A stretch of DNA of 63,836 nt, from positions 1-63,836 of the forward strand of contig CACGAJ010000004.1 in the NCBI GenBank assembly GCA_902570945.1, given 5' to 3'. The first letter of the stretch is position 1. Every line of letters begins with the position of its first letter. The stretch comes from an uncultured Synechococcaceae cyanobacterium. Lineage in GTDB: Bacteria > Cyanobacteriota > Cyanobacteriia > PCC-6307 > Cyanobiaceae. This document shows positions 31,063 through 40,605 of the stretch, in pieces. The position numbers were made by a program, and so were the translations under genes. Below the pieces are notes generated by a model, which was given only the letters and a program-made list of their open reading frames with translations, was not told the origin of the DNA and did not search any database.

Positions 31063-32090
31063 TTTTTTGGAATTAATAACTCAGCTATTTGAACAGCATT
31101 CAGAGCTGCTCCTTTTCTTATTTGATCTCCACATAACCATAATTCTAATCCATGAGGCTGACTTATATCAGTTCTTAGCCTGCCAACAGCAACATTATCC
31201 CTTCCCATAACGTCATTTGGCATAGGAAATCTATTATTTTTGTAATCCTCAATAACTTCAATTCCAGGAGATTTTTTTAATTCTTCAAGAGCATCTTTAG
31301 GCTCAACTACATCTGCAAATTCAATATTGATCGATTCAGAATGTGCTCTCAGTACTGGGACTCTAACACATGTAGCAGAGAGCTTTAAATCAGCAATATT
31401 TAATATTTTCCTTGTCTCATTAACCATTTTCATCTCTTCTTCGCAGTAATTATTTGAAAGCATAGGGGAATTATGTAAAAACAAATTAAAAGCAAGGGAG
31501 TATGGCAAAACTTCACTTTTTTGAGGATTTCCTTGAAGATATTTTTCAGTTAAAAGTTTTAGTTCCTCCATTGCCAGTTGGCCTGCACCACTAACAGATT
31601 GATATGTTGAGACAATAACTCTTTGAATAGTCGAAAGTTTGTTTAATGGAGCTAAAACTAATGTCAACAAAATGGTAGTGCAGTTTGGATTCGCTATTAC
31701 CCCATCATGATTAAGTACGTCACTAGCATTAACTTCAGGAACTATGAGAGGAACGTTCTTATCTAGTCTGAAAGCACTTGAATTATCTATCAGTAAAGCA
31801 TTTTGATCAATAATGGTAGACAACCATTTTTTTGAAATACTTCCGCCAGCTGAAGCCAAAACTAAATCAAGATTCTTAAATTCTTCCTTAGTTGTTTTTT
31901 TTGTAACTAATTCTTCATCTTTCCAAATAATTTTTTTTCCTTCTGACCGCTCTGATGAAAGCAAAACCAATTCTGATATTGGGAAATCACGTTGTTCAAG
32001 AATTTTTAGCAATTCAGATCCCACAGCACCTGAAGAACCTAAAACAGCAACTTTTAATGGCCTATTAGGCAAATACGGAGATTGTCTCAC
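31059..32090 (-). CDS. asd: Aspartate-semialdehyde dehydrogenase
   Basis: Asd reduces aspartyl phosphate to aspartate semialdehyde with NADPH. The N-terminal nucleotide-binding loop is [13 protein letters not shown]. The catalytic cysteine 137 is in [10 protein letters not shown], and the later [13 protein letters not shown] carries the base histidine. The SSAFR and [11 protein letters not shown] segments are also family marks. The start appears to be GTG at 32090, as no ATG is nearby in frame. It is the first gene of an asd-dapA-rnj unit and is divergent from tig. The product of LysC at 22-24 kb is its substrate. Confidence 0.97.
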   Translation of the reverse strand: MRQSPYLPNRPLKVAVLGSSGAVGSELLKILEQRDFPISELVLLSSERSEGKKIIWKDEELVTKKTTKEEFKNLDLVLASAGGSISKKWLSTIIDQNALLIDNSSAFRLDKNVPLIVPEVNASDVLNHDGVIANPNCTTILLTLVLAPLNKLSTIQRVIVSTYQSVSGAGQLAMEELKLLTEKYLQGNPQKSEVLPYSLAFNLFLHNSPMLSNNYCEEEMKMVNETRKILNIADLKLSATCVRVPVLRAHSESINIEFADVVEPKDALEELKKSPGIEVIEDYKNNRFPMPNDVMGRDNVAVGRLRTDISQPHGLELWLCGDQIRKGAALNAVQIAELLIPKK

Positions 32091-32161
32091 ACTTAAAAAT
32101 GAATTTTATAAATAGATTGACTATTTTTTTTACTTTATCAAAAAATTAACTTTCAAGGAAA

Positions 32162-32174
32162 TCACATAATGTGA
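32162..32174. promoter_or_regulatory. Palindrome between asd and tig, possible operator
   Basis: The 13-base sequence TCACATAATGTGA is a near-perfect palindrome (TCACA and TGTGA with spacer TAA) in the 124-base divergent gap, 41 bases before the tig start. Such symmetry suits a dimeric regulator. The arms are in the opposite order to the usual CRP site (TGTGA-N6-TCACA), so CRP binding is not implied. Confidence 0.35.
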
Positions 32175-32214
32175 AATAATTAAGATTCGGCTCATAGTAA
32201 TAACGAAGAAAAAC

Positions 32215-33648
32215 ATGGCTAAAGATGCACTAATAGTCAAAACAACTCCTCTGCCTCAAAGTAGAATTTCATTCGAATTAGAAATACCATCTGAGACATG
32301 CAAAACGTGTGTAAATGAAACAATCAGTTCTATCAGTCGTTCGGCTAAAATTCCGGGATTTAGACTTGGTAAGATTCCTAAACAAGTCTTAATCCAAAGA
32401 ATTGGCATCACACAATTACATGCTTCTGCTCTGGAAAAAATTATTGATAAATCATGGCAAGAAGCGTTAAAAATAAAATCTATAGAGCCACTAAGTGAGC
32501 CAGAATTGGTAGATGGTTTTGAATCTTTACTTGCAAAGTTTAGTCCTGAAAAATCACTGAAGGTTACTCTTCAAACTGATGTTGCCCCAGAATTAAAACT
32601 TAAAAAATCCAAAGGATTAAGTGTTGAAATATCAAAGACAAAGTTTGATCCTAAGTCAATAGATGAAGCGCTAGAAAAATCTAGAAATCAGTTTGCAAAC
32701 ATTATTCCAGTTACCAATAGAGCAGCAAAATTAGGAGATATTGCTGTAGTTAGTTTCAAAGGAAAATATAAAGATTCTGGTAAAGAGATTGATGGTGGAA
32801 CAAGTGAATCAATGGATCTTGAGTTAGAAAAGAACAAAATGATTCCCGGTTTCGTTGAGGGAATCGTAAAGATGAAAATTGGTGATACTAAAACACTTAA
32901 CCTTAAATTTCCTGATGATTATTCTCATGAGGATTCAAGAGGCAAAGAAGCAATTTTTGAAGTAAATCTTAAGGATCTTAAGGAAAAAGAATTGCCTGAA
33001 CTTAATGACGATTTTGCAAAACAGTCTGGTAACAAAGAATCATTAAAAGAGTTAAAGAAAGATATTGAAAAGCAACTTAAAGATAATTTTGAAAAAACTC
33101 AAAAAGATATCAAAATTGAAGCTTTATTAGATGCATTAACAAACGAATTGGTTGCTGAAATTCCAAAATCTATGATTGATATAGAAGTAAGGAATAATAT
33201 TGAACAAACCGCTCAAAGATTTGCTCAACAAGGTCTTGATGTAAAATCCACTTTCACTCCGGAATTAGTTAAGTCATTAGCAGAGTCCACAAGGCCTCAA
33301 GCTGAAAAAAATGTTCAAAGAAATTTAGCTTTAAAAGCATTAGCTGAAACAGAAAACATAAGAGTCGAGAAAGATGAAATTGATTTAAAAATGAAAGATT
33401 ATGAAGATGCAATCTCTCAATCTTCAAAACAAATAGATATTAAAAGATTAACAGAAGTAGTAAGTAACGATCTACTCAAAGAAAAATTAATAATTTGGCT
33501 TGAAGAAAATTCTGAAGTAAAAGAAAAAACTACAAAAACTTCTAAAACTACAAAAACCTCCAAAACATCAAAAGCCGCAAAAACTACGACTAAAACTACA
33601 GGAACTACAAAAACTACAAAAACTCAAAATAAAAAAGAAAAAAAATAA
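32215..33648 (+). CDS. tig: Trigger factor, ribosome-associated chaperone and prolyl isomerase
   Basis: Trigger factor binds near the ribosomal exit tunnel and shelters nascent chains. The ribosome-docking signature GFRLGKIP is at residues 48-55. The FKBP-type isomerase domain covers about 155-245 (GDIAVVSFKGKY, MIPGFVEGIVKMKIGDTKTLNLKFPDDY). The C-terminal chaperone arms follow. The protein is 477 residues because of a tail of about 40 residues from residue 437, almost only threonine, lysine and serine. It starts at an ATG and leads into clpP and clpX, the common tig-clpP-clpX order. Confidence 0.97.
   Translation: MAKDALIVKTTPLPQSRISFELEIPSETCKTCVNETISSISRSAKIPGFRLGKIPKQVLIQRIGITQLHASALEKIIDKSWQEALKIKSIEPLSEPELVDGFESLLAKFSPEKSLKVTLQTDVAPELKLKKSKGLSVEISKTKFDPKSIDEALEKSRNQFANIIPVTNRAAKLGDIAVVSFKGKYKDSGKEIDGGTSESMDLELEKNKMIPGFVEGIVKMKIGDTKTLNLKFPDDYSHEDSRGKEAIFEVNLKDLKEKELPELNDDFAKQSGNKESLKELKKDIEKQLKDNFEKTQKDIKIEALLDALTNELVAEIPKSMIDIEVRNNIEQTAQRFAQQGLDVKSTFTPELVKSLAESTRPQAEKNVQRNLALKALAETENIRVEKDEIDLKMKDYEDAISQSSKQIDIKRLTEVVSNDLLKEKLIIWLEENSEVKEKTTKTSKTTKTSKTSKAAKTTTKTTGTTKTTKTQNKKEKK
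33526..33627 (+). repeat. Thr/Lys-coding short tandem repeat in the tig 3' end
   Basis: Imperfect copies of ACTACAAAAACT and ACTTCTAAA-type units encode a run of KTTKTSKTT-like residues. The pattern is a low-complexity tandem array inside the coding frame and could vary in copy number between strains by slippage. Confidence 0.8.
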
Positions 33649-33713
33649 TTTATGAAATTTCCTACTAATTGAACAAAAACCCCTTAAATTATTTATAAGA
33701 CCAAAAATAGTTT

Positions 33714-34358
33714 GTGAACTCAGAAAAAAAACATTTAATCCAAAGCTCAATAAGTTCTTACGAAAGTAATAATAAAACTATTGCTGCTGTTCCTACCGTT
33801 ATAGAACAATCAGGTAGAGGAGAAAGAGCTTTTGATATATATTCAAGACTATTGAGGGAGAGAATAATTTTTTTAGGTACTGGAATTAATGATCAAGTAT
33901 CTGACTCACTTGTTGCACAATTATTATTTCTTGAAGCTGAAGATCCCGAAAAAGATATACAAATATATATCAATTCTCCTGGAGGCTCAGTAACTGCAGG
34001 AATGGCCATATACGATACTATGCAACAAATATCCCCTGATGTAGTGACAATATGCTTTGGAGTAGCCGCAAGTATGGGGGCGTTTCTACTGTCTGGAGGA
34101 GCAAAAGGGAAAAGATTGGCTTTACCTAATTCTAGGATTATGATTCATCAGCCTCTTGGAGGTGCACAAGGTCAAGCAGTAGAGATTGAAATACAAGCTA
34201 AAGAAATACTTTTTCTCAAGAAAACATTAAATTCGCTTTTAGCAGAACATACCGGTCAACCTTTAGAAAAAATTAATGAAGATACAGAAAGAGATTACTT
34301 TTTATCTCCTTCAGAAGCAGTCGAATATGGATTAATTGATAAAGTTATCAAAAAGTGA
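33714..34358 (+). CDS. clpP: ATP-dependent Clp protease proteolytic subunit
   Basis: ClpP is the serine protease core that works with ClpX or ClpC. Catalytic Ser120 is in [11 protein letters not shown], His145 in [11 protein letters not shown] and Asp194 in [12 protein letters not shown]. The handle motif [20 protein letters not shown] is present. An N-terminal extension of about 25 residues before [18 protein letters not shown] is probably a propeptide. The start is GTG at 33714. With clpX 104 bases downstream, this is the cyanobacterial paralog expected to pair with ClpX (often named clpP2). All triad residues are intact, so it is an active subunit and not a ClpR-type one. Confidence 0.96.
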   Translation: MNSEKKHLIQSSISSYESNNKTIAAVPTVIEQSGRGERAFDIYSRLLRERIIFLGTGINDQVSDSLVAQLLFLEAEDPEKDIQIYINSPGGSVTAGMAIYDTMQQISPDVVTICFGVAASMGAFLLSGGAKGKRLALPNSRIMIHQPLGGAQGQAVEIEIQAKEILFLKKTLNSLLAEHTGQPLEKINEDTERDYFLSPSEAVEYGLIDKVIKK

Positions 34359-34462
34359 CAAGGGGTTCTGATTTTTTAAGAATATGATGACGAATCGATA
34401 TTTATGAGCAATCCTAGTGAATAGGGAATATTTACACCTTTCACTTTAAAAACTTATAATCG

Positions 34463-35830
34463 ATGGCTAAATTCGACGCCCATCTAAAATGTTCATTTTG
34501 CGGGAAGTCACAAGACCAAGTAAGAAAGCTTATAGCTGGTCCTGGGGTTTATATCTGTGATGAGTGCATAGACCTTTGTAATGAGATTCTCGATGAAGAA
34601 CTACTTGATAATCAAGCGAACTCAAACAACTCTCCACAAGTAAAAAAGAAATTACCAACTGATAATCCAAAAAAATCTGTTCCTTTAGAATTAACCTCAA
34701 TTCCTAAGCCATTAGAAATAAAAAGTTTTCTAGATAATCAAGTTGTTGGACAAGAATCTGCAAAAAAAATATTATCAGTAGCCGTATACAATCACTACAA
34801 GCGATTAGCTTGGAAAGTTAAAGAAGACAATAAAAATAGCAACTCAACTGATTCACAAGCAACTAAATTACAAAAATCAAATATTTTACTCATCGGCCCT
34901 ACTGGAAGTGGAAAAACATTATTGGCGCAAACTTTAGCAGAGTTTTTAGATGTTCCTTTTGCAGTAGCTGATGCAACGACTTTGACAGAAGCTGGATATG
35001 TTGGGGAGGATGTTGAAAACATACTTTTAAGACTTCTACAGAAATCAGAAATGAATGTAGAACTAGCTCAAAAAGGAATTATTTATATTGATGAAATAGA
35101 TAAAATTGCAAGAAAAAGCGAGAATCCTTCAATTACTAGAGATGTCTCCGGTGAAGGGGTACAGCAAGCATTATTAAAAATGCTTGAAGGAACAATTGCT
35201 AATGTGCCACCTCAAGGCGGAAGAAAACATCCTTATCATGACTGCATCCAAATTGATACGAGTCAAATACTATTTATTTGTGGGGGAGCTTTTATAGGTT
35301 TAGAGGATATCGTTCAAAAGCGTATGGGTAAACACTCTATAGGATTTACCACCAATCCAGATCAAAACAAAGTTGATACAAAAAAAATTGTAGACCCAAG
35401 AGATTCCCTGAAAAATTTAGAATTAGATGACTTAGTGAAATATGGCCTAATTCCAGAATTTATTGGAAGAATTCCGGTTTGTGCTGTATTAGATCGTCTT
35501 ACTAAAGAAACTTTAGAATCTATTTTGACTCAACCAAGAGATGCATTAGTAAAGCAATTCAAAACTTTGCTAAGTATGGATAATGTTGAATTATCATTTG
35601 AGCCTGATTCTGTTGAAGCGATAGCAAATGAAGCATACAAAAGAAAAACAGGTGCAAGAGCATTAAGATCAATAATTGAAGAGCTAATGCTAGACATAAT
35701 GTACACTTTGCCTTCTGAAGAAAATGTAAAAGAATTCACAATTACGAAAAAAATGGTAGATAATTTGTTCTCGTCTAAAATTGTTAAACTACCTTCAGGA
35801 TCTAAAAGAATCATTAAAGAGTCTGCATAA
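34463..35830 (+). CDS. clpX: ATP-dependent Clp protease ATP-binding subunit ClpX
   Basis: ClpX is an AAA+ unfoldase that feeds tagged proteins into ClpP. The N-terminal zinc domain has cysteines 10, 13, 32 and 35 (CSFC, CDEC). The P-loop GPTGSGKT lies at about residues 145-152, with Walker [12 protein letters not shown] near 210. The pore loop GYVGEDVE and the sensor-2 [12 protein letters not shown] follow. The IGF-type tripeptide loop that docks ClpP appears as IGFTTN near residue 293. The 455-residue protein has a longer linker between the zinc and AAA domains than E. coli ClpX. It starts at an ATG after clpP. Confidence 0.97.
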   Translation: MAKFDAHLKCSFCGKSQDQVRKLIAGPGVYICDECIDLCNEILDEELLDNQANSNNSPQVKKKLPTDNPKKSVPLELTSIPKPLEIKSFLDNQVVGQESAKKILSVAVYNHYKRLAWKVKEDNKNSNSTDSQATKLQKSNILLIGPTGSGKTLLAQTLAEFLDVPFAVADATTLTEAGYVGEDVENILLRLLQKSEMNVELAQKGIIYIDEIDKIARKSENPSITRDVSGEGVQQALLKMLEGTIANVPPQGGRKHPYHDCIQIDTSQILFICGGAFIGLEDIVQKRMGKHSIGFTTNPDQNKVDTKKIVDPRDSLKNLELDDLVKYGLIPEFIGRIPVCAVLDRLTKETLESILTQPRDALVKQFKTLLSMDNVELSFEPDSVEAIANEAYKRKTGARALRSIIEELMLDIMYTLPSEENVKEFTITKKMVDNLFSSKIVKLPSGSKRIIKESA

Positions 35831-35887
35831 AATTAGAGTTTAATTTTTATAATTGAATCCCTAATTTTTCTAATTAATGAAAAATAA

Positions 35888-37645
35888 ATGCCAAATATAC
35901 ATAAGCCTTTTCATCAAAAATATAGACCAAACAACTTAGACGAACTGGTTGGGCAAAAATTTATATCCATTACACTCAAACAAGCTCTATTAACAAAAAA
36001 AATTGCTCCTGCATATCTTTTTAATGGTCCAAGAGGCACTGGAAAAACATCAAGTGCAAGAATATTTGCAAAATCTCTAAATTGCCAGGCATTCGACCAA
36101 CCTACGATAACTCCTTGTTGTAAATGTGACTTATGTAGACAAATTACAGATGGGAGCGCTCTAGATATTATCGAGATTGATGCAGCATCAAATACAGGGG
36201 TAGAAAATATAAGAGAAATTATAGAAAGAGCGAGATTTGCACCTACTCAAGCGAGATGGAAAGTCTATGTAATTGATGAATGTCATATGCTTTCAACGGC
36301 AGCTTCAAATGCTTTGCTAAAAACTATTGAAGAACCGCCCTCAAGAGTTGTATTCATACTTGCGACGACAAATCCTGAGAGAGTATTAAATACAATAAAA
36401 AGTAGATGCCAAAAGTTTGATTTTAGAAGAATAAGCCCTAGTGATATTTTTCAACATTTATCAGAAATCGCCAAAAAAGAATCTATTAAGTACGAAGTTC
36501 CGGCGTTAAAAATGATTGCGAAAAGGTCTAATGGGGGTATGAGAGATGCACAAAGCCTCCTTGAACAATTGAATCTTTTACCAGAAGGGATAACAATCAA
36601 CAATATCCAAAACCTCCTAGGAGAAGTATCAGAAAGTGAATTAACAAATCTGATTAAATCATTGGTTGAGAATAATCCAGTGTCATTAATTGACACTTGC
36701 AACAAATTATATGATGCGGGAAACGAACCTCTTCAAATAATTATGGGATTATTGAATATAACAAGAGATCTACTATTACACACTACAAATAATAAATATT
36801 CAGATCTTTACTATACGTCTGATGAATTTCGAGATGAGTTAGATGAAATCTCAAGAACAATAAATAAATCAACAATAATTAATTGGCATAATAATCTGAA
36901 AAATATTGAATATCAAATCAAATCAAGTGATAATCCAAGGCTTTGGTTTGAAATACATTTAACTGGTCTTTTGGATAGTCAAGAGATAAATAGTTTTGAA
37001 AATAAACAAGAAAGTAAAAATAATACGACTGAAGAGAAGCATGAAAGTAGAAAAAACATTCCAATTAATAAAGAAAATATTTCAGATGAGATTCCAAAAC
37101 CAATTATTCAAGAAGAGAAAACCAACGAGGAATTGATCGAAAAAAAAGACGAAAAATTAGAAAAATTTGTAGTTATTGAAAAAGAAAGTATTGAAAATAT
37201 TTCTGAAAACAACCAAAATAATCCTGGATCAAATTTAAAAGATAAATGGGAATTAATTCTTTCTAAATTAGAATTGCCCTCAACAAGAATGTTACTTTCA
37301 CAACAAGCCGAACTTGAAAGTATTGATTCCAAAGAAATCATAATTGCATTATCTCCAAACTGGGAAAATATGATAAAAAGCAGAAAAGTGATAATTGAAA
37401 ATACTGTAAAGAAGATATTTGGAAATCATATAATACTTAATTTTTCTACAAAACAATTAACTAAAAGTAAACCAAAAAACTCTGCAGAAACGACCAAAAA
37501 CGAAATAAATAATTTTGAACCAATAAAAAAAATAGAACCAAACAATAATTTATCAACAAAAATATCTAAAGAAGAGACTTATGATGATAGTTCAAAAAAT
37601 CTAGCAAATTTTTTTAATGGAGAAATAATAGAGATTGATGAATAA
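35888..37645 (+). CDS. dnaX: DNA polymerase III subunits gamma and tau
   Basis: DnaX is the ATPase motor of the clamp loader. The P-loop GPRGTGKT is at residues 47-54, the zinc knot uses C66, C77, C80 and C83, Walker B is VYVIDECHML, and the SRC sensor is in TIKSRCQKFDFR. Domain III ends near residue 370. A Lys/Glu/Asn-rich linker of about 70 residues, then a further domain typical of cyanobacterial DnaX (WELILSKLELPSTRMLLSQQ) follow. No intein is present. A run of eight A residues within the linker could permit a shorter gamma-like product. It starts at an ATG 57 bases after clpX. Confidence 0.95.
   Translation: MPNIHKPFHQKYRPNNLDELVGQKFISITLKQALLTKKIAPAYLFNGPRGTGKTSSARIFAKSLNCQAFDQPTITPCCKCDLCRQITDGSALDIIEIDAASNTGVENIREIIERARFAPTQARWKVYVIDECHMLSTAASNALLKTIEEPPSRVVFILATTNPERVLNTIKSRCQKFDFRRISPSDIFQHLSEIAKKESIKYEVPALKMIAKRSNGGMRDAQSLLEQLNLLPEGITINNIQNLLGEVSESELTNLIKSLVENNPVSLIDTCNKLYDAGNEPLQIIMGLLNITRDLLLHTTNNKYSDLYYTSDEFRDELDEISRTINKSTIINWHNNLKNIEYQIKSSDNPRLWFEIHLTGLLDSQEINSFENKQESKNNTTEEKHESRKNIPINKENISDEIPKPIIQEEKTNEELIEKKDEKLEKFVVIEKESIENISENNQNNPGSNLKDKWELILSKLELPSTRMLLSQQAELESIDSKEIIIALSPNWENMIKSRKVIIENTVKKIFGNHIILNFSTKQLTKSKPKNSAETTKNEINNFEPIKKIEPNNNLSTKISKEETYDDSSKNLANFFNGEIIEIDE
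37140..37147 (+). other. A8 run in dnaX, possible slippage or -1 frameshift site
   Basis: The frame reads GAA AAA AAA GAC, so the run contains the heptamer A AAA AAA. A shift to -1 here would add about ten codons and stop at TGA 37177-37179, giving about 430 residues. This is an inference; A runs are common in this genome. Confidence 0.3.
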
Positions 37646-37646
37646 A

Positions 37647-38948
37647 TTAAACTCCAGTATGAAGAGTTTTTCGCCAAAAAATCTTTTTTGGGAAAATAGA
37701 CATTTTTATAGTTACCCAAGGGATTACTAAAAACCAATGTGATAAATAAAAAACTGATAAAATCACCATCAATGAATTTCCTTTTTGCAATACAGGCACT
37801 TCACTTTTACAAGAAGAACCGTACCAAAAAGCAATGCCAGATAACATAAAAGCTGTTACTGAAATAGGCCAGTAAATTGGGGAATCTAATAAAGCAATAC
37901 TTAGAAAAAAATCAAACATAGAAATTATTGGGAGTGCATATTGCAAGGTGAAAAAATAGGTTAAATCAAATTTCTGAAAATAATCAATTTTATTAGTAAA
38001 TAGTTGGTCCCCATAATCAAAGAATCTTTGCAAGCCACCCTCTGCCCATCTTTGCCTTTGTGCTAATAGGGCTTGTAAATTTTCAACTGCTTCTTCCATG
38101 ACAGGAGGATCCCACAAAATTCCGATTTTGGATTTTGATAGTAATAATCTCAGACTTAAATCGAGATCATCTGTAACTGTATCTTCATTAAAAGAACCAC
38201 ATGCCAACAATGTATCTTTTTTAATTAATTGACCATTACCCCTTAATTCAGAAACTCCAGCAACTGATAACCTTCCATATTGAAAGATTGCATCCATGGC
38301 CATTTCCATTGATTGACATGAAGTTAAAAAATTCTTACTGACATTTATTACTGATTTTCTTAATTGAACCGCAGACCAATCGCCCTCTTTCACAAAACTG
38401 AACAACCTTATTAAAGAATCCTTTTTTAGTTGAGCATCAGCATCCAAAACTAATAACCATTCACCATAAGTAAACTTTAAGGCATAATTTAAAGCTCCAG
38501 ACTTACCGCCACCTGCGTTTGGAGAACGACTCACTACTTTTAACTTTGAAAATTGTTTGGATAATCGATCTAAGATTAAAGGAGTCTTATCAGAACTGCC
38601 ATCGTCGATTATATAAATATTTAATTTATTTGTTGGATAATCCAAATTCAATAATCTTTCAACTAATCTTTCTATAACATTCTCTTCATCTCTAGCTGCG
38701 ACCAAAATATCTAGTAAAGGTAAGTCTTTACTAGTAACTCTACTTCTAAAAGTATTTACAATGTTGTTCCTTTTGAAATTTCTAGAAATAACTGTTAAGC
38801 CGTAAAAAGAAATCAAGAAAGAAAGAATTAATGTAAAATAAAAAAAGCCATTTATGTTATAGAAATGAGGAATAGTAGCTACTAAAAAACAAGTACTAAG
38901 AAATAGAAACGACTTCAATCTTCGATTTTTATAAAAACCCTTACTCAT
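37647..38948 (-). CDS. Membrane glycosyltransferase family 2 (possible glucosyldiacylglycerol synthase)
   Basis: This is an integral-membrane GT2 enzyme. Two N-terminal helices (about residues 12-52) precede a cytosolic catalytic domain with ILVAARDEEN, IIDDGSSDKT (114-121), the metal-binding LDADAQ (168-173), TDDLD (259-263) and QRQRW (297-301), followed by about three C-terminal helices. The QxxRW motif is typical of processive or lipid-linked GT2 proteins. The layout resembles the cyanobacterial monoglucosyldiacylglycerol synthase (MgdA, Sll1377 type), which starts galactolipid synthesis. That assignment is from memory. A polysaccharide synthase is the alternative. It starts at an ATG downstream of the SpoIID-like gene and converges on dnaX one base away. 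Confidence 0.85.
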   Translation of the reverse strand: MSKGFYKNRRLKSFLFLSTCFLVATIPHFYNINGFFYFTLILSFLISFYGLTVISRNFKRNNIVNTFRSRVTSKDLPLLDILVAARDEENVIERLVERLLNLDYPTNKLNIYIIDDGSSDKTPLILDRLSKQFSKLKVVSRSPNAGGGKSGALNYALKFTYGEWLLVLDADAQLKKDSLIRLFSFVKEGDWSAVQLRKSVINVSKNFLTSCQSMEMAMDAIFQYGRLSVAGVSELRGNGQLIKKDTLLACGSFNEDTVTDDLDLSLRLLLSKSKIGILWDPPVMEEAVENLQALLAQRQRWAEGGLQRFFDYGDQLFTNKIDYFQKFDLTYFFTLQYALPIISMFDFFLSIALLDSPIYWPISVTAFMLSGIAFWYGSSCKSEVPVLQKGNSLMVILSVFYLSHWFLVIPWVTIKMSIFPKKIFWRKTLHTGV

Positions 38949-38975
38949 AAAAGTAAATTTCTAATTATGGGGATC

Positions 38976-40514
38976 TCATTGAGACAATATCTCAATTTTT
39001 TCCAGTTTTGCATTTGGATAGTAATGATTCAATATTTGTTCATAAGAAAATCCTAACTCAGCCATTTCAATTGCTCCTGACTGTGATAAACCTACACCAT
39101 GACCGAAACCACCTCCTCTCAAAAGCCATAAATCATCACTTAATTTATCAATCGTAAACAAGTTACTTGGTATAAAGTTCAAAACTCGTCGAATATCATC
39201 TTTTACAAGAACAATAGATTTATTATCTTTGTTAGTCTGTATTTCTAGTTTTGTAACTCTGCCACTTGAACCTCGTTCAATAACATTTAAATCAAAAACA
39301 TTTTCATTTTTGCCTAGCAGTTTATTGTTAATTAACTTTTCTTTAATTTCAAGACTTGAAATTTTCTTGTTCCAGCGAAAAAGAGAGTGCTTCCAACCAT
39401 AAAATTGTTCCTTATCAAAATTGAGAAAATTGTTTAATTCAGATTCTCTAGAAATTGGAAGTTTAAAATTTTTATTAAATGATTGAGAACCGTCTATTTT
39501 TGAATTTAGGTAAGAATAATCTTGCATTTGCCAAGACTCACTAGCCATAGCAGATATGCCACCATTGGAACCATGATAAAAAGCATTTATTGGTTTATTT
39601 TCATAGGTGAGAATAAAATTTGAAGTTGCTTCTATAGCTTTTTGCACTTTTTTATGTTTAATTTCAGAAGGCTTATAAACTTGGCATTGAGTACTTACAC
39701 ATAAATGATATTTATCCATATTAAATCTACTAGAATTGAAAATTCCCCATGTTCTTGCAATGACTGCCTGTGCCTTGAGTGCTTCTAGAGGAGAACTCGG
39801 GCCCATTTCATAGGGTAAAACACCTTCCAAATAATCATCAAATTTAATTTTTTGAATTAAGGTCCAAGTTCCATATAAATCTTTTATTAAATAAAAATTT
39901 TTACCAAAATTAACGTCGTTTATTTTTATTTCCTCTTCAGCAAAAATATGTATAGGTCCTTCGAGTTTTTTAAAATAATATTTTGTGCTTAGGAAAGGAG
40001 TAATTTGAAAATTTTCTATATTTCTGGAAATTTTATGTTTTAATTCAAACTCAGGAAGATCATCTTCATATGGAATCCATACTTCCCAATCTTTAGGATA
40101 AGCAACAGTAGTCTCAAAGCCTTTTTCTTTTAGTTTATCTGCTTGTTTTTTTGCCGATTCGTAGCTGGCAAAGGGACCAAAAACCACTCTTTCAATTGTT
40201 TTTGGATTTTTAATGGGTATATCCTTCCAAGTAATAGTAATTTGTTTTGATTTATGTTTAATACCATTTGAAGAAAGCAAGTTTAAATAGCTTTTTTCTG
40301 TTATAAAGTTAATATTTTTTTTCTTAGAAAAACTATCATTTACCCCGCCAAGATATTGCTTTATACCAAGTAAAAAATTTCCCTTTTTAATTTCTGTATT
40401 GAGTTCAATCTTTAATAACTCTTCTGCGACTGAGAAAGGAGAAAATATAGCGTTGATTTTCAAAAGAAATATACATACTAAAAATAAATTTAAATAGGTA
40501 AATTTAATCTTCAT
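38976..40514 (-). CDS. Secreted SPOR and SpoIID/LytB domain protein, likely cell-wall enzyme
   Basis: An N-terminal hydrophobic segment (about residues 7-30) suggests export. Residues near 108-142 (VVFGPFASYESAKKQADKLKEKG) match a SPOR domain, which binds glycan strands stripped of peptides, typically at division sites. From about residue 220 a SpoIID/LytB domain follows: YLEGVLPYEM, with the probable catalytic glutamate, then EALKAQAVIARTW, AFYHGSNGG, and the C-terminal GGGFGHGVGLSQSGA and YEQILNHYYPNA. In Bacillus, SpoIID is a lytic transglycosylase. Homologues outside sporeformers are poorly studied. It is 512 residues long and divergent from rpmI. Confidence 0.87.
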   Translation of the reverse strand: MKIKFTYLNLFLVCIFLLKINAIFSPFSVAEELLKIELNTEIKKGNFLLGIKQYLGGVNDSFSKKKNINFITEKSYLNLLSSNGIKHKSKQITITWKDIPIKNPKTIERVVFGPFASYESAKKQADKLKEKGFETTVAYPKDWEVWIPYEDDLPEFELKHKISRNIENFQITPFLSTKYYFKKLEGPIHIFAEEEIKINDVNFGKNFYLIKDLYGTWTLIQKIKFDDYLEGVLPYEMGPSSPLEALKAQAVIARTWGIFNSSRFNMDKYHLCVSTQCQVYKPSEIKHKKVQKAIEATSNFILTYENKPINAFYHGSNGGISAMASESWQMQDYSYLNSKIDGSQSFNKNFKLPISRESELNNFLNFDKEQFYGWKHSLFRWNKKISSLEIKEKLINNKLLGKNENVFDLNVIERGSSGRVTKLEIQTNKDNKSIVLVKDDIRRVLNFIPSNLFTIDKLSDDLWLLRGGGFGHGVGLSQSGAIEMAELGFSYEQILNHYYPNAKLEKIEILSQ

Positions 40515-40605
40515 AAGTAGGAATCTTCCTTATAAATTAATAACTTTAATTTGCGCCAATGCGTATAAAGGTTTAGATTATCCTAATTAAACACATTTGA
40601 CTTAA

